DNA of 64,000 nt. Origin: Actinomycetota bacterium (GTDB taxonomy: Bacteria; Actinomycetota; Acidimicrobiia; Acidimicrobiales; Ilumatobacteraceae). How positions within the stretch are numbered: the stretch's first letter is position 1; each line of letters begins with the position of its first letter. This document shows, piece by piece, positions 51,882 to 60,778 of the stretch. A program made the translations under genes and the position numbers. The DNA lies in NCBI GenBank assembly GCA_009702045.1, contig WLIV01000016.1, positions 17,580-81,579 of the forward strand, in the 5' to 3' direction. The notes below the pieces were generated by a model. It worked only from the letters and a program-made list of their open reading frames with translations. It was not told the origin of the DNA and did no database searches.

Positions 51882-54662
51882 TCAGTCCCCGAACAACGTG
51901 TCGAGGACTCCCCCGCGACGAGCGGTGCGCCGCTGAGTGCCGGCGACGCTGTACTGCAGTTGACCAGATGAGCTTTCGGCCATCGTGACCGTACCGTCGC
52001 TGAGCAAGCCACGAAGTGCGGCATCGACATCGATCGTGGGGTGCGCACCCTCGAGCATCTCGCGGGTCGCCGCACCCTCACGCGACAGCCACCGGTAGAT
52101 CGCTCGCTCATCGGACGGGCGGTCGAGGATCCCAGCAACGCCAGCGGAGATCGCCAGGCGATGCAGGCTGCGCACCACCACTGTCGTGCGTGCGTGTGCC
52201 GTCGTCGGGCGCGGAGCGACACCCGAGGGGTCGAATTCGCCGAAGTAGCCACCAGGCCGAATAGTGGCCATTCGCCGATCGCCTCGGGAAATGTCGACGA
52301 TGCCGTCGACCAAGATGTAGACCCGGTCGGAGGGCTCACCCTCGCGGTAGAGCGTGGTGCCTTCATCGAACCGCTCCGACACCAAACGCTTGGAGAGACT
52401 GGCCAACGAGTCGTGGCCGAGAGCGCTGAGCGCGGGCACCGAGGCAAGATCGCTGATCGAGTCGCTGCCCTCGACAAGTCGGCTCCATAGCGCGGCAAAC
52501 CACCCACCGTTGGCCAGCAGTTCTGGTCGTGTGCCGCGCTCGACGATCGAGCCATCAGCCACGCCGAGCACTTGGTCGTCGTCGCGGAGCACATCGAGGC
52601 GGTCCGTGGTGTAGACGACGATCCGGCCGTTCATCTCCGACCGAAGCACTCCCCAGAGGTCTTCGAACACCTCGCGGTCCAAGTGCGGTGACGGGTCGTT
52701 GAGCACCACCACCTGAGCGTCGCTGAGCAACTGCCGCGCTACCCCAAGGCGAACGCAGATCTCGAGCCTCAGTGGGGAACGCACCCGACCGATCACCGTG
52801 TCGAGACCGAGTTCCTGCGCGGTCAGCCATTCGCGAAGCCCACATCGGTCGACAACCCGTTGCACCTCGTTCGCTGGCGCCGAGGGGCGGAACCATGTGA
52901 GGTTGTCGAGCACCGTCCCCTCGAACACTGTCGGGTGTGCTGGCAGCACTGCGATATGGCGGCGCAACTCCTCGCGTGACATCTCGGCAAGATCGACACC
53001 GTCGACGAGCACCGTCCCGAGCGACGGATTCTCCAGGCCCGCGGCCAGATCCAGGACTGTCTCGATACCGCTTGCGGATCGCCCAACCAGCGCCGTCCAC
53101 CGCTGGCGATCTGCAGTGAACGAGACTCCCTCGCAACACGGCGTGTCATCCGGATAGGTCGCAGACACTGCGGTGAACACCAGATGCTCGGGCGCGACGG
53201 GAAACGCCCGAGCCACCGTCGGCTCTGGGCGACGCAGCGGCGCCGCGAGTACTCGCCGGAGTCGTCGCATGTACGGAGCGGCCTCTTGCAACTCCACCAG
53301 GACTGATGGCAGCGAGTCGAGCGAGGTGGCTACTTCTTTGACGTACAGCACGACCGCCGTTGCTTCAGCGAGTGACAAGTCGTTGCGCACGAACCCGACG
53401 ATCGCGATTGCAGAGAGGATGGAGAACTGCCCGAACCCGAACGCTGAGAGATGAAACGTTTCTCCGAAGGCGGTGACCCGACGTGCCTGTCGAGCGACAG
53501 CGTCGGCTCGTTGGGAGAACCGAGCGCGCTCCACCACCTCGGCACGCAACGAGCGAGTTGCAGATGCATTCGTAATCGATTCATCCGCTACTTCGGTGAG
53601 TGCAGTGTTGAGGTCGAGCCGTGTCCGGATCGCCTTCGACCACCGGCCGGCGACGAAGCGCCGCAGCACCTCGAAGGCGACGATGACCCCCACCATCAAC
53701 AACCCAGTGGACGTATCGATGAGGATCAGGATTCCCACGGACAACACGACCGCAGCAAGGTCGGCAACTCCCGTGGTCTGGGCCGTGAGCAGCGCGGTCT
53801 GTACGTGTTCGGGGTAGGTGGAACTTCGGCTCACCATGCTCGGTCGACCCATAGCGCCCGAGGTGACAAGTGCGGTGTCGTGCACTCGTTCGAACACCGC
53901 ATCCTGCAATCGGCGTCCGCTGGCCATGATCGTTCGAGTGGCCAGTGCCACGACGACAGCGCGCAACGCAAAGATCAGCAGCACCAGACCGGCAAAGCGC
54001 GCCAGGTCGAGAATGAACGCATGATCCTGCCAGTTGTTTCGCTGTGCTTTGGCCCCGCTGTCGACGAGCAGCGAGTTCATGATGAACGCGAACGCTCGGC
54101 TGGCGACGTGACCCGTGTTGGTGCGAGCCTCGGCGCGCAGCACTTCGACGTCGCTGCGTGTCAGCTGCGGACGGGCGAACATCTTCGCGACGACCAACTC
54201 CCAGTCGGCCGTGGGCTCATCGATACCGACCAGGGTGTCTGTCCGGTAGGACACTCCCGGCGGGAACAAGATGTCCAGCGCGAATTCGGAATCTGCGACC
54301 AGCACCTGATCCTGGGTGGCTTCGATGGCCGCTTTCACGGCGCCTCGTTCAGCAGGACTGGTGAACTCGGAGTCCAGGATTGAACCAGCGGCCGCGCGGA
54401 CCGCGGCAGGTTGCAGTACGAGCCGGGCAACTTGCCCTTCCGCATTGCTGGAGCTCAATGCAGTATCGAGCAGCTGGCCAACCTGCAGCGGCAAGAGCGC
54501 TGTCAGCGCGAAACATGCGAGCGACAGCACCACCTGCACTGCGATCCGTCCTCTGCCCCCGCGCGTATAGGGCCAGAAGGCACGCACCATCTCCCATGTC
54601 CGCGCCTCGCCACCGAAGTCGGGATGTAGCCGCTCGAGACCCGAGCCGTTCGGCGAGTTCAC
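51882..54662 (-). CDS. Degenerate ABC-exporter-like protein with cyclic-nucleotide-binding domain
   Basis: A 926-residue protein. TM1 at 40-64, an insert of about 150 residues (70-220) before TM2 (222-244), more TM helices to 450, then an ABC NBD (490-730) in which Walker A reads GRSASGIET (527-535, no Lys), the Q-loop Gln is missing (LPAHP), the LSGGQ signature is replaced (SPLRLE, 629-634), Walker B reads VVLNDPS (Asp to Asn, Glu to Asp), and the H-loop His is Asp (TTDRL). A cNMP-binding domain (745-845) keeps FGE at 808-810 and APR at 816-818. A winged-helix-like tail follows (860-905). GTG start coupled to the upstream gene (GTGA). Confidence 0.85.
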   Translation of the reverse strand: MNSPNGSGLERLHPDFGGEARTWEMVRAFWPYTRGGRGRIAVQVVLSLACFALTALLPLQVGQLLDTALSSSNAEGQVARLVLQPAAVRAAAGSILDSEFTSPAERGAVKAAIEATQDQVLVADSEFALDILFPPGVSYRTDTLVGIDEPTADWELVVAKMFARPQLTRSDVEVLRAEARTNTGHVASRAFAFIMNSLLVDSGAKAQRNNWQDHAFILDLARFAGLVLLIFALRAVVVALATRTIMASGRRLQDAVFERVHDTALVTSGAMGRPSMVSRSSTYPEHVQTALLTAQTTGVADLAAVVLSVGILILIDTSTGLLMVGVIVAFEVLRRFVAGRWSKAIRTRLDLNTALTEVADESITNASATRSLRAEVVERARFSQRADAVARQARRVTAFGETFHLSAFGFGQFSILSAIAIVGFVRNDLSLAEATAVVLYVKEVATSLDSLPSVLVELQEAAPYMRRLRRVLAAPLRRPEPTVARAFPVAPEHLVFTAVSATYPDDTPCCEGVSFTADRQRWTALVGRSASGIETVLDLAAGLENPSLGTVLVDGVDLAEMSREELRRHIAVLPAHPTVFEGTVLDNLTWFRPSAPANEVQRVVDRCGLREWLTAQELGLDTVIGRVRSPLRLEICVRLGVARQLLSDAQVVVLNDPSPHLDREVFEDLWGVLRSEMNGRIVVYTTDRLDVLRDDDQVLGVADGSIVERGTRPELLANGGWFAALWSRLVEGSDSISDLASVPALSALGHDSLASLSKRLVSERFDEGTTLYREGEPSDRVYILVDGIVDISRGDRRMATIRPGGYFGEFDPSGVAPRPTTAHARTTVVVRSLHRLAISAGVAGILDRPSDERAIYRWLSREGAATREMLEGAHPTIDVDAALRGLLSDGTVTMAESSSGQLQYSVAGTQRRTARRGGVLDTLFGD

Positions 54663-55654
54663 AGGTCGGCCAAGAGCGCAGCTGCCCTTGCCGGAATTCG
54701 CTCGCCACGAACCCGCATTGTGACCCGCCAGCGCGGCTCGCCGCCGAGGCCACCAACCCCGTCGGACAGTTCTTCGCAGAACCCTCGGTCCGCGAGCCAA
54801 CGGGCCCGAGACTCGGCCTCGGCCGAATCCACACCGAGCGCTGCCGCGAGTCCCGCCACCGTCATCGCTCCCCGGCGAACGATCACTCGCTGCGCCTCGC
54901 GGAGTTCAGCGGGCATCTCGAGCAGCTCGATCATCGAACGATCTGGCAGCGCCAATGCGATCGAGCGCGTGACGCTGACGGAGAGTTCAGCGTCGCGCAC
55001 GGTCAGTTCGTGGTTGTGGCCGCCGGTCGTGCGTGCATCATCGACGCCGTGTAGGTGCAGTCCGGCGATGATCTCGCTCGATCCGAGGTCTGGAAACCGG
55101 AACCCGACGAACACGCCCTCGAAGTCGTTGTACTCGAAGCGCACTTCCTCGGTTGCACACACTTCTGCGAAGGGCCGGTACGGCGGGCTCTGAGCTGGCA
55201 TGCTGCGCACCAGAACACGTGAGAAGTCGCCTTCCAGCCGCACCGCGACCACCCCGTCACCGTCCGAGGACTGCACGATGTGCTCGATCTCGGCAGCGAC
55301 CTGAGCGAGATCCAGATCGCGTAGGCGCACGCGCACGGGTGACTCCATCGTGGTGAGCACCACGAAGGGTATTCGCGCATCGAGCGGAACGATATTTGCG
55401 GTGCCAGTGTGATCGACCTGCCACGGCACACCGTCGACGATGACGAGTTCACCATCGAGTCGGTCGAGCGTCCCGAGACCGTGATCGCCTGCCGGCATGA
55501 CCTCGGCGAGCGTGCTGACGGCGTCGTAGCCGCCGTCGAGCAGAACGTGAGCGAGCGCCAGCTGGAAGACAGCATCGTCAGCAGAGCAGGCCCCTGCGGT
55601 GCCGCGCCGTCGCTGCATCGTGACGGCGGCCGCCAGCGCCGGATCCATACCCAT
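54659..55654 (-). CDS. Acetolactate-decarboxylase-like domain fused to a winged helix
   Basis: A 331-residue protein. Residues 25-230 match the alpha-acetolactate decarboxylase fold: HVLLDGGYDAVSTLAEV, GDHGLGTLDRLDGEL (Glu69), R150 in LVRSMPAQSPPY, and the zinc triad His200, His202 and His213 with the family's 1- and 10-residue gaps (HLH...GGH). Residues 255-315 are a winged helix (MTVAGLAAALGVDSAEAESRARWL). Decarboxylase activity is possible, but the fusion and context suggest sensing or signalling. Its stop overlaps the ABC gene start. Confidence 0.75.
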   Translation of the reverse strand: MGMDPALAAAVTMQRRRGTAGACSADDAVFQLALAHVLLDGGYDAVSTLAEVMPAGDHGLGTLDRLDGELVIVDGVPWQVDHTGTANIVPLDARIPFVVLTTMESPVRVRLRDLDLAQVAAEIEHIVQSSDGDGVVAVRLEGDFSRVLVRSMPAQSPPYRPFAEVCATEEVRFEYNDFEGVFVGFRFPDLGSSEIIAGLHLHGVDDARTTGGHNHELTVRDAELSVSVTRSIALALPDRSMIELLEMPAELREAQRVIVRRGAMTVAGLAAALGVDSAEAESRARWLADRGFCEELSDGVGGLGGEPRWRVTMRVRGERIPARAAALLADL

Positions 55655-55657
55655 TGG

Positions 55658-56197
55658 TCAGCGGGTGGCCGCAGACTTGCGGAAGGACGCAAACCAGCTG
55701 ATGTCCGCGCCGAACGCCGTTGAAGAGGGATCGCCCACGGTGCGCAAATACGCCGCATCGAAGGCTTCCTGACCGACGCCGAACTCGGCGGCGATGCGGC
55801 GGCTGCGATTTCGCGGCAGACCATGGCGCAACGCCATCTGATGCAGCACCTCGGCGCGCAGGCCCAGTTCCTCAGGAAGCAGCACTTTCCACGAATCAAC
55901 CGTGCTCTCGAGCAGCCGACTGGCTGCCGACTTCGTGCGTCGACGGGAGTTACGGAACGACTCGATGAAGGCCTCATCGGCTTCTCCGGGGAGCGCTCGG
56001 CGCATCATCTCCGGGTCGGCGTCATAGATCGCGTAGAGCATGCCAGCGGCCTCTGGCGAGGCCGATGCGAGCACTGCGCTGCGGTCACCGATGCGACGCG
56101 CCTCCTGCTCCAGCAGGAATACCAGCGCCCTGGCCCGGCGAATCCGTGACAGTCCGCCCCCAAGTATCTCCTCACGGCTGAACAATTCGTCCGACAC
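55658..56197 (-). CDS. Helical protein of unknown function
   Basis: A 179-residue mostly helical, basic protein, with a C-terminal NRSRRIAAEFGVGQEAFDAAYLRT that may be a helix-turn-helix. GTG 56197 has GGAGGTGA about 5 nt upstream, a very strong ribosome site. The gene ends 3 bp before the decarboxylase-like gene, so the three minus-strand genes form an operon. No family recognised. Confidence 0.65.
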   Translation of the reverse strand: MSDELFSREEILGGGLSRIRRARALVFLLEQEARRIGDRSAVLASASPEAAGMLYAIYDADPEMMRRALPGEADEAFIESFRNSRRRTKSAASRLLESTVDSWKVLLPEELGLRAEVLHQMALRHGLPRNRSRRIAAEFGVGQEAFDAAYLRTVGDPSSTAFGADISWFASFRKSAATR

Positions 56198-56295
56198 CAG
56201 TTCACCTCCAAGATGCGCGGCACAGATTGCCACGGTTAAACTCAACCGACCTTATCTGGCAGCGCCCGCTGCCGGAACTACCGGGAGGAACCTCC

Positions 56296-57048
56296 GTGAC
56301 CAAGATCGTGTCAGTCCACTCATTCCGTGGGGGAACAGGGAAGAGCAACACGAGCGCGAACATCGCGGCGCAACTGGCGCTCGCCGGGAAGCGCGTCGCG
56401 GTGGTTGACACCGATGTGCAGTCGCCGGGGATCCACGTGCTGTTCGGCTTCGACGAAGAGATGGAGGGCAAGATGCTCAACGACTATCTCTACGGCGGTT
56501 GCCCGATTGTCGAGTGCGCACACGATGTGACGGCAAAGGTCGGTGCCACCTCTGGCGTCCTGTACCTCGTCCCCGCCAGCATCAAGGCCGCCGACATCGC
56601 CAAGGTGTTGCGCCAGGGTTACGACGTCGAGCTGCTCAACGAGGGCTTCCGTGCGCTCGTCAAGGGTTTGAACCTTGATGTCCTCGTGATCGACACTCAC
56701 CCGGGTCTCAACGAGGAAACCCTCCTGTCGATCACGATCAGCGACACCCTGCTGCTGATCCTGCGTCCCGACAAGCAGGACTTCCAGGGAACCGCCGTCA
56801 CCGTCGACATCGCCCGTCGCCTCGACGTGCCGGAGCTGTTGCTGCTGGTCAACAAGGTTCCGTCGCAGGCCGATCTCGCCGCCGTTGCCGCAGATGTCTC
56901 GCGTGCGTACGGTGCGGAAGTGGCCGGCGTGCTGCAGCTCACCGAAGACATGGTCACCAACGCCTCGGGCGGACTGTTCAGCATCACCAGCCCGGACCAC
57001 CCGTGGTCGCGCACGCTGGCTACTGTTGCTGCTCGCGTCGGCGCCTAA
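56296..57048 (+). CDS. ParA/MinD-type P-loop ATPase
   Basis: A 250-residue deviant-Walker ATPase: SFRGGTGKSNTSANIAAQLA (first residue of the KGGxGKS motif is Arg instead of Lys), VVDTDVQSPG, VIDTHPGLNEETLL and LLLVNKVPSQ. The Walker A Lys remains. No chromosome-partitioning partner is seen nearby. The operon's next gene starts 13 bp on, and the product may place or switch it. GTG start with GGGAGGA about 6 nt upstream. Confidence 0.85.
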   Translation: MTKIVSVHSFRGGTGKSNTSANIAAQLALAGKRVAVVDTDVQSPGIHVLFGFDEEMEGKMLNDYLYGGCPIVECAHDVTAKVGATSGVLYLVPASIKAADIAKVLRQGYDVELLNEGFRALVKGLNLDVLVIDTHPGLNEETLLSITISDTLLLILRPDKQDFQGTAVTVDIARRLDVPELLLLVNKVPSQADLAAVAADVSRAYGAEVAGVLQLTEDMVTNASGGLFSITSPDHPWSRTLATVAARVGA

Positions 57049-57061
57049 CGCTTCACCTGTA

Positions 57062-58537
57062 GTGATTTCGGCTACCGCCCCAGGCACCACCGAGGGCATC
57101 AGCGCGCTCGTTGCTGCTGCGCGCGCTGCGGCCGCTGCACATGGGGCGATCGACGACGTCGCCGGTCTCGCTGTTCGCGTGATGGCCGAGGCAGCACTCG
57201 GACGGCGGCCGCTCGCCGGGCACGACACGCTCTCCTTGTCCATCACGCTGGCCGGCACAGAACTTGTCATCGCGCTCCGCGACCAGGGGGAACCAGTCAG
57301 TTCGCCCCCTGTGACGATGCTGCGAATGGTCGACCTCGGTTTCCTCGACACTGCCGATGCACGGATTGACGGCAGCGGCAACGTCACCGAGGCACGTCTG
57401 CCATTGCCGTCGCACACCGTGATGCTGGACGAGACCGGCCTCGAAGTGCTCGACGAAGAGGCTCCGCTGAGCGACGCACCTGTCGTCCTGCGGCCACTGG
57501 AACCGGATGACGCGGCAGCGCTCACGCGTTGCATCTACCGCTGCTATGGCTGGACCTATCCCAACACCGATCTCTACTTCCCCGACCGGCTGGCCGCCTC
57601 AATCCTGAGTGGGCAGCGAGTCGGCGAGGTCGCCGTCGATCCCAGTGGCGAGGTCGCTGCTCATTGGGGGGCGGTGTTCGTGGCTGATGGTGTCGTCGAG
57701 ACAGGTGCGACGGTCACCGACCCGAGGTTCCGGCGGCGCGGTCTCGCCAACGACCTCGGCGAACGGTTGCTCGAGCGCCTCGTCGCCATGGGAGTGCGGG
57801 GCCGGATGCGCGAGCCGGTGCTCACCCACCCGGCCACACAACAGATCGCACTGCGCGAGGGTGCGCACCCCGTTGGTGCCTATCTGCATGCCAGTCCGCC
57901 GCTGCAACAAGTGGGAATCACCGACGGGATGCTTGCCGAGCGCATTTCTGTCAGTGTCTTCTTCAGCCCGCTGGCAGAGATGCCAGCCGCCGAGGTGCAC
58001 ATTCCGGCCACTTTCGAGCCGTTGGTGCGCCGCATCCTCGAGCCCGCTGGCTGGCCGATCTCCATTGCGGCGGCGCGAACGAATGACGCGCCCGAGCGGT
58101 CAGTGCTCCGGGCGTCGTACACCGCCGAGCACCGCACCGGTGGCTTGGTAGTGGAGATCGTCGGTACCGACCTTGCTGACGCGGTCGATGACGCGCTGAC
58201 CGGACTCCGCTCCGCTGGGGCCGAGATGGCCACCGTGCAGTTGCCAGCTGCTCAGCCTGCACTCGCCGTGTGCGGCGCTGGACTCAGTGCGCTTGGCCTC
58301 GGATTCGCGACATTCCTTCCGGACATGGGCTCGTACGGTCCAGCGCTCACACTGCAATGGCTCGCCGATCCAGACATCGACATGTCTGCGTGGGTGTTCG
58401 CCGACGAACGAGTGGAATCACTGATCCGCGCTATCGCCGATCAGGCTCGCGATCTTGGCGACGACATTGTGCGCCGCCGGCGCCGACAAGCGCGCCGTCT
58501 CCGACTCTTCGCGGCGTTGCCAGTTGCCGCGGGCTGA
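57062..58537 (+). CDS. HATPase-like domain fused to GNAT acetyltransferase
   Basis: A 491-residue protein. Residues 1-110 resemble an RsbW/HATPase fold: helix, VAGLAVRVMAEAAL, then VIALRDQGEPV (D-x-G-x-P, the G1-like box). The N-box Asn is not evident, so ATP binding is uncertain. Residues 145-300 are a GNAT domain with motif A VTDPRFRRRGLANDLGERLLERL. The remaining 190 residues have no recognised domain. Coupled closely (13 bp) to the ParA-type gene. Confidence 0.65.
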   Translation: MISATAPGTTEGISALVAAARAAAAAHGAIDDVAGLAVRVMAEAALGRRPLAGHDTLSLSITLAGTELVIALRDQGEPVSSPPVTMLRMVDLGFLDTADARIDGSGNVTEARLPLPSHTVMLDETGLEVLDEEAPLSDAPVVLRPLEPDDAAALTRCIYRCYGWTYPNTDLYFPDRLAASILSGQRVGEVAVDPSGEVAAHWGAVFVADGVVETGATVTDPRFRRRGLANDLGERLLERLVAMGVRGRMREPVLTHPATQQIALREGAHPVGAYLHASPPLQQVGITDGMLAERISVSVFFSPLAEMPAAEVHIPATFEPLVRRILEPAGWPISIAAARTNDAPERSVLRASYTAEHRTGGLVVEIVGTDLADAVDDALTGLRSAGAEMATVQLPAAQPALAVCGAGLSALGLGFATFLPDMGSYGPALTLQWLADPDIDMSAWVFADERVESLIRAIADQARDLGDDIVRRRRRQARRLRLFAALPVAAG

Positions 58538-58553
58538 TCAGGGTCGGCCGCGA

Positions 58554-59273
58554 GTGACGACTGAGCAGAGTGCGTTTCCAGTGCTCTCACAGCACGCCGA
58601 CGATGGCTCGCTGATCGTGTTGACCGAAGTCGCAGGCAGCGACCTCGTCCATTCCTTGGCGGCGATGCACGAGGCAGTCTTCCCGGAATACTCGTTCGTC
58701 ACCCAGTTGCTGCGCGAGCGAGCAGGCTCGACCAGTCAGGTTCCTCATGTCCACACCCACCAGTGGCTGTTGCAGGTCGATGGCTCACCGACTGGCTTCG
58801 TGCTGTTCGACACGAACGTGTTTCGCTCGATCGCCATCATTCATTACATATACCTCGGCCCGTCGACCCCTGCGTTGAAACTCGGGCAGCAGAGGCTGCA
58901 TTCCTGGCTCACCCAGAAGTACCACGATCAAATCTTGGCAGACTCCGGCGGAGTGCAGATGCTCGGCGTGGTGGCTGAAAAGGACTGGACTTCCGTCCCG
59001 TACGTCGGTCGGGTAGGGATGCGCGACCTGGCAGTCGAGTATTACGAACCGAAAGTCGGCCCGCGCTGGCAGGGCCCCGGATCAGAACTGCGCCGACTCC
59101 ACCTGCTCTGGCTCCCGCCCGCAGATGCCGATCCAGACATGCTCGAAGCTCGCGCGCGTCACGCCGGTGCTGCGGCATTTCTGCTCGATCACTACCAGTT
59201 CGACGCCGACATTCCGTGGGTGGCGGCGGCGGTGGGTGACGAACGGGACCGACGACCGCCGCAGGCTCCCTAG
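58554..59273 (+). CDS. GNAT-like protein
   Basis: A 239-residue protein with the pattern MHEAVFPEYSFVTQLL, then WLLQVDGSPTGFVLFD, YIYLGP and a helix, suggesting a GNAT fold without a strong acetyl-CoA pyrophosphate loop. It follows the HATPase-GNAT gene by 16 bp on the same strand, so three genes form an operon with the ParA-type ATPase. Specific function unknown. Confidence 0.5.
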   Translation: MTTEQSAFPVLSQHADDGSLIVLTEVAGSDLVHSLAAMHEAVFPEYSFVTQLLRERAGSTSQVPHVHTHQWLLQVDGSPTGFVLFDTNVFRSIAIIHYIYLGPSTPALKLGQQRLHSWLTQKYHDQILADSGGVQMLGVVAEKDWTSVPYVGRVGMRDLAVEYYEPKVGPRWQGPGSELRRLHLLWLPPADADPDMLEARARHAGAAAFLLDHYQFDADIPWVAAAVGDERDRRPPQAP

Positions 59274-59314
59274 CCCTTCCTGTCCGGGAGTCGGGGAGTG
59301 CTAGTAGAGAGTTG

Positions 59315-60778
59315 TCAGCCGAGTCGCTTACGCCGCTTGAGCCGGTACGAGAGCTGAGTGTCGTCCCACGTGCGCACCGTATTGCGACTGAGCACGAGGC
59401 CGACAGCGGCACTGGCGATACCGATCAGCGGAGCGATCCACAGGTTGTCGGTCTGCACCGCGAGAGCGATGGGGCCGGCGGCGAAGATCAGGCTCAGCGC
59501 GAGCGGACCCATGTCAATGGCAAAGGACACGCGAAGGCGACGCTCGTCGGGCAGGCTGGCCATTGCTGCCTGCCGTGCCGAACCGTCGACGCTAAAGCGC
59601 GGAGTGCGCCAGATAACGAGTGCGACGCAGCCGAGTACGACGGTCTTCGTTGCGCCGCCGACGACGAGCACAGCACCGCCGAGCAGCGCACCGATCGGCA
59701 ACAGTCGGAGCACCTTGGCGATGCCCTGGCGGTTGAGGAGCTTGGAAGTACCGAAGGTCTGCAGCAACCAGCAGAACACGATGCACGCCAAGGAGGTGCC
59801 TGCGTAGACAGCTTGCAGGGAACCGGCGTCGGCGTAACGGTTACCAGCAAGGTGGAGGAAGCCGAAGTCCACCATCGTGCCGCCGAAGATGGCGAACACT
59901 CCCACCCAGAAAATCCAGCGGTAGGCGGGCAGCTCCCGAATGTAGGCCACGGTGTCCTTGAGCGACTCCGAAGCGCGTTGCTTGCGCTGGTGGCCGACAG
60001 CCGTGGTGGCACCGGCGAGGGCTCGGGGCAGCAAGACCGCGACCAACACGGCGATGACGGGCGGGGCAGCGAGCAACCAGGGCAGCGAACGATCGCTGAG
60101 ATCGAGCACTGTCGGCGCGAGTACGGCAACGCCGAGACCAGCGACGATGCCACCGAACAGCCAGCGCGAGATCCGCGGGAACACCGTGGCCCCTTGGCCG
60201 GCGGTGAACACATCACCAGCGAGCGTCCACACCACGAGCGGCAGCAGGAAGTTGAGTTGGTCGGCAAGCAGCCAGGCGATCGCCGCCGGAACCTTCCTGG
60301 GGACATCGAGCGCGAAAAGCATCAGCGTGCCGGCGAAGAGCGCAGCACAGCCGAGGAAGATCCAGCGCACGACGCTCAGTCGGGCGAAACGGTCGACATA
60401 ACTCGACTGGATGAAGGCAATCAGCAACAGACCGAGGCCGCCAAGTGGCCACACCACTGCCAAGGCCAGCGGTCCACTGTTGCTCAGCAACTGTGACGCA
60501 GCGACGGTCTCGGTGATCACGCCGGAGAATCCGATACCGGCGAGTGCCAGCGCGAGCGCCAACTCCCAGCGATTTCTTGCTTCTACTCGATCCGTTTCAG
60601 AGGTTGCTACTTCACCCCGCGGGCGGGCACCCGAACTGGCGATGATCTCGTCGAGCGCGCTACCTGCACTGCGCGTCCGTTCCGCCGCACGGGTCATATC
60701 GCCGAGCGCGTTGTCGATGTTCCGACGAGGACGCGGTGTGCCCGCCAGGGCGTCGAGCGGGTCGACTTCGTCGCTCAC
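59315..60778 (-). CDS. Multi-pass membrane transporter, MFS-like
   Basis: A 487-residue protein: a roughly 70-residue cytosolic N-terminus, then about 11-12 TM helices, and a basic end (RLKRRKRLG). Resembles MFS or nucleotide-exchange-type transporters by hydropathy but without a clear motif A. GTG start overlaps the stop of the upstream sensor gene (GTGA). Convergent with the GNAT-like gene at 41 bp. Confidence 0.6.
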   Translation of the reverse strand: MSDEVDPLDALAGTPRPRRNIDNALGDMTRAAERTRSAGSALDEIIASSGARPRGEVATSETDRVEARNRWELALALALAGIGFSGVITETVAASQLLSNSGPLALAVVWPLGGLGLLLIAFIQSSYVDRFARLSVVRWIFLGCAALFAGTLMLFALDVPRKVPAAIAWLLADQLNFLLPLVVWTLAGDVFTAGQGATVFPRISRWLFGGIVAGLGVAVLAPTVLDLSDRSLPWLLAAPPVIAVLVAVLLPRALAGATTAVGHQRKQRASESLKDTVAYIRELPAYRWIFWVGVFAIFGGTMVDFGFLHLAGNRYADAGSLQAVYAGTSLACIVFCWLLQTFGTSKLLNRQGIAKVLRLLPIGALLGGAVLVVGGATKTVVLGCVALVIWRTPRFSVDGSARQAAMASLPDERRLRVSFAIDMGPLALSLIFAAGPIALAVQTDNLWIAPLIGIASAAVGLVLSRNTVRTWDDTQLSYRLKRRKRLG

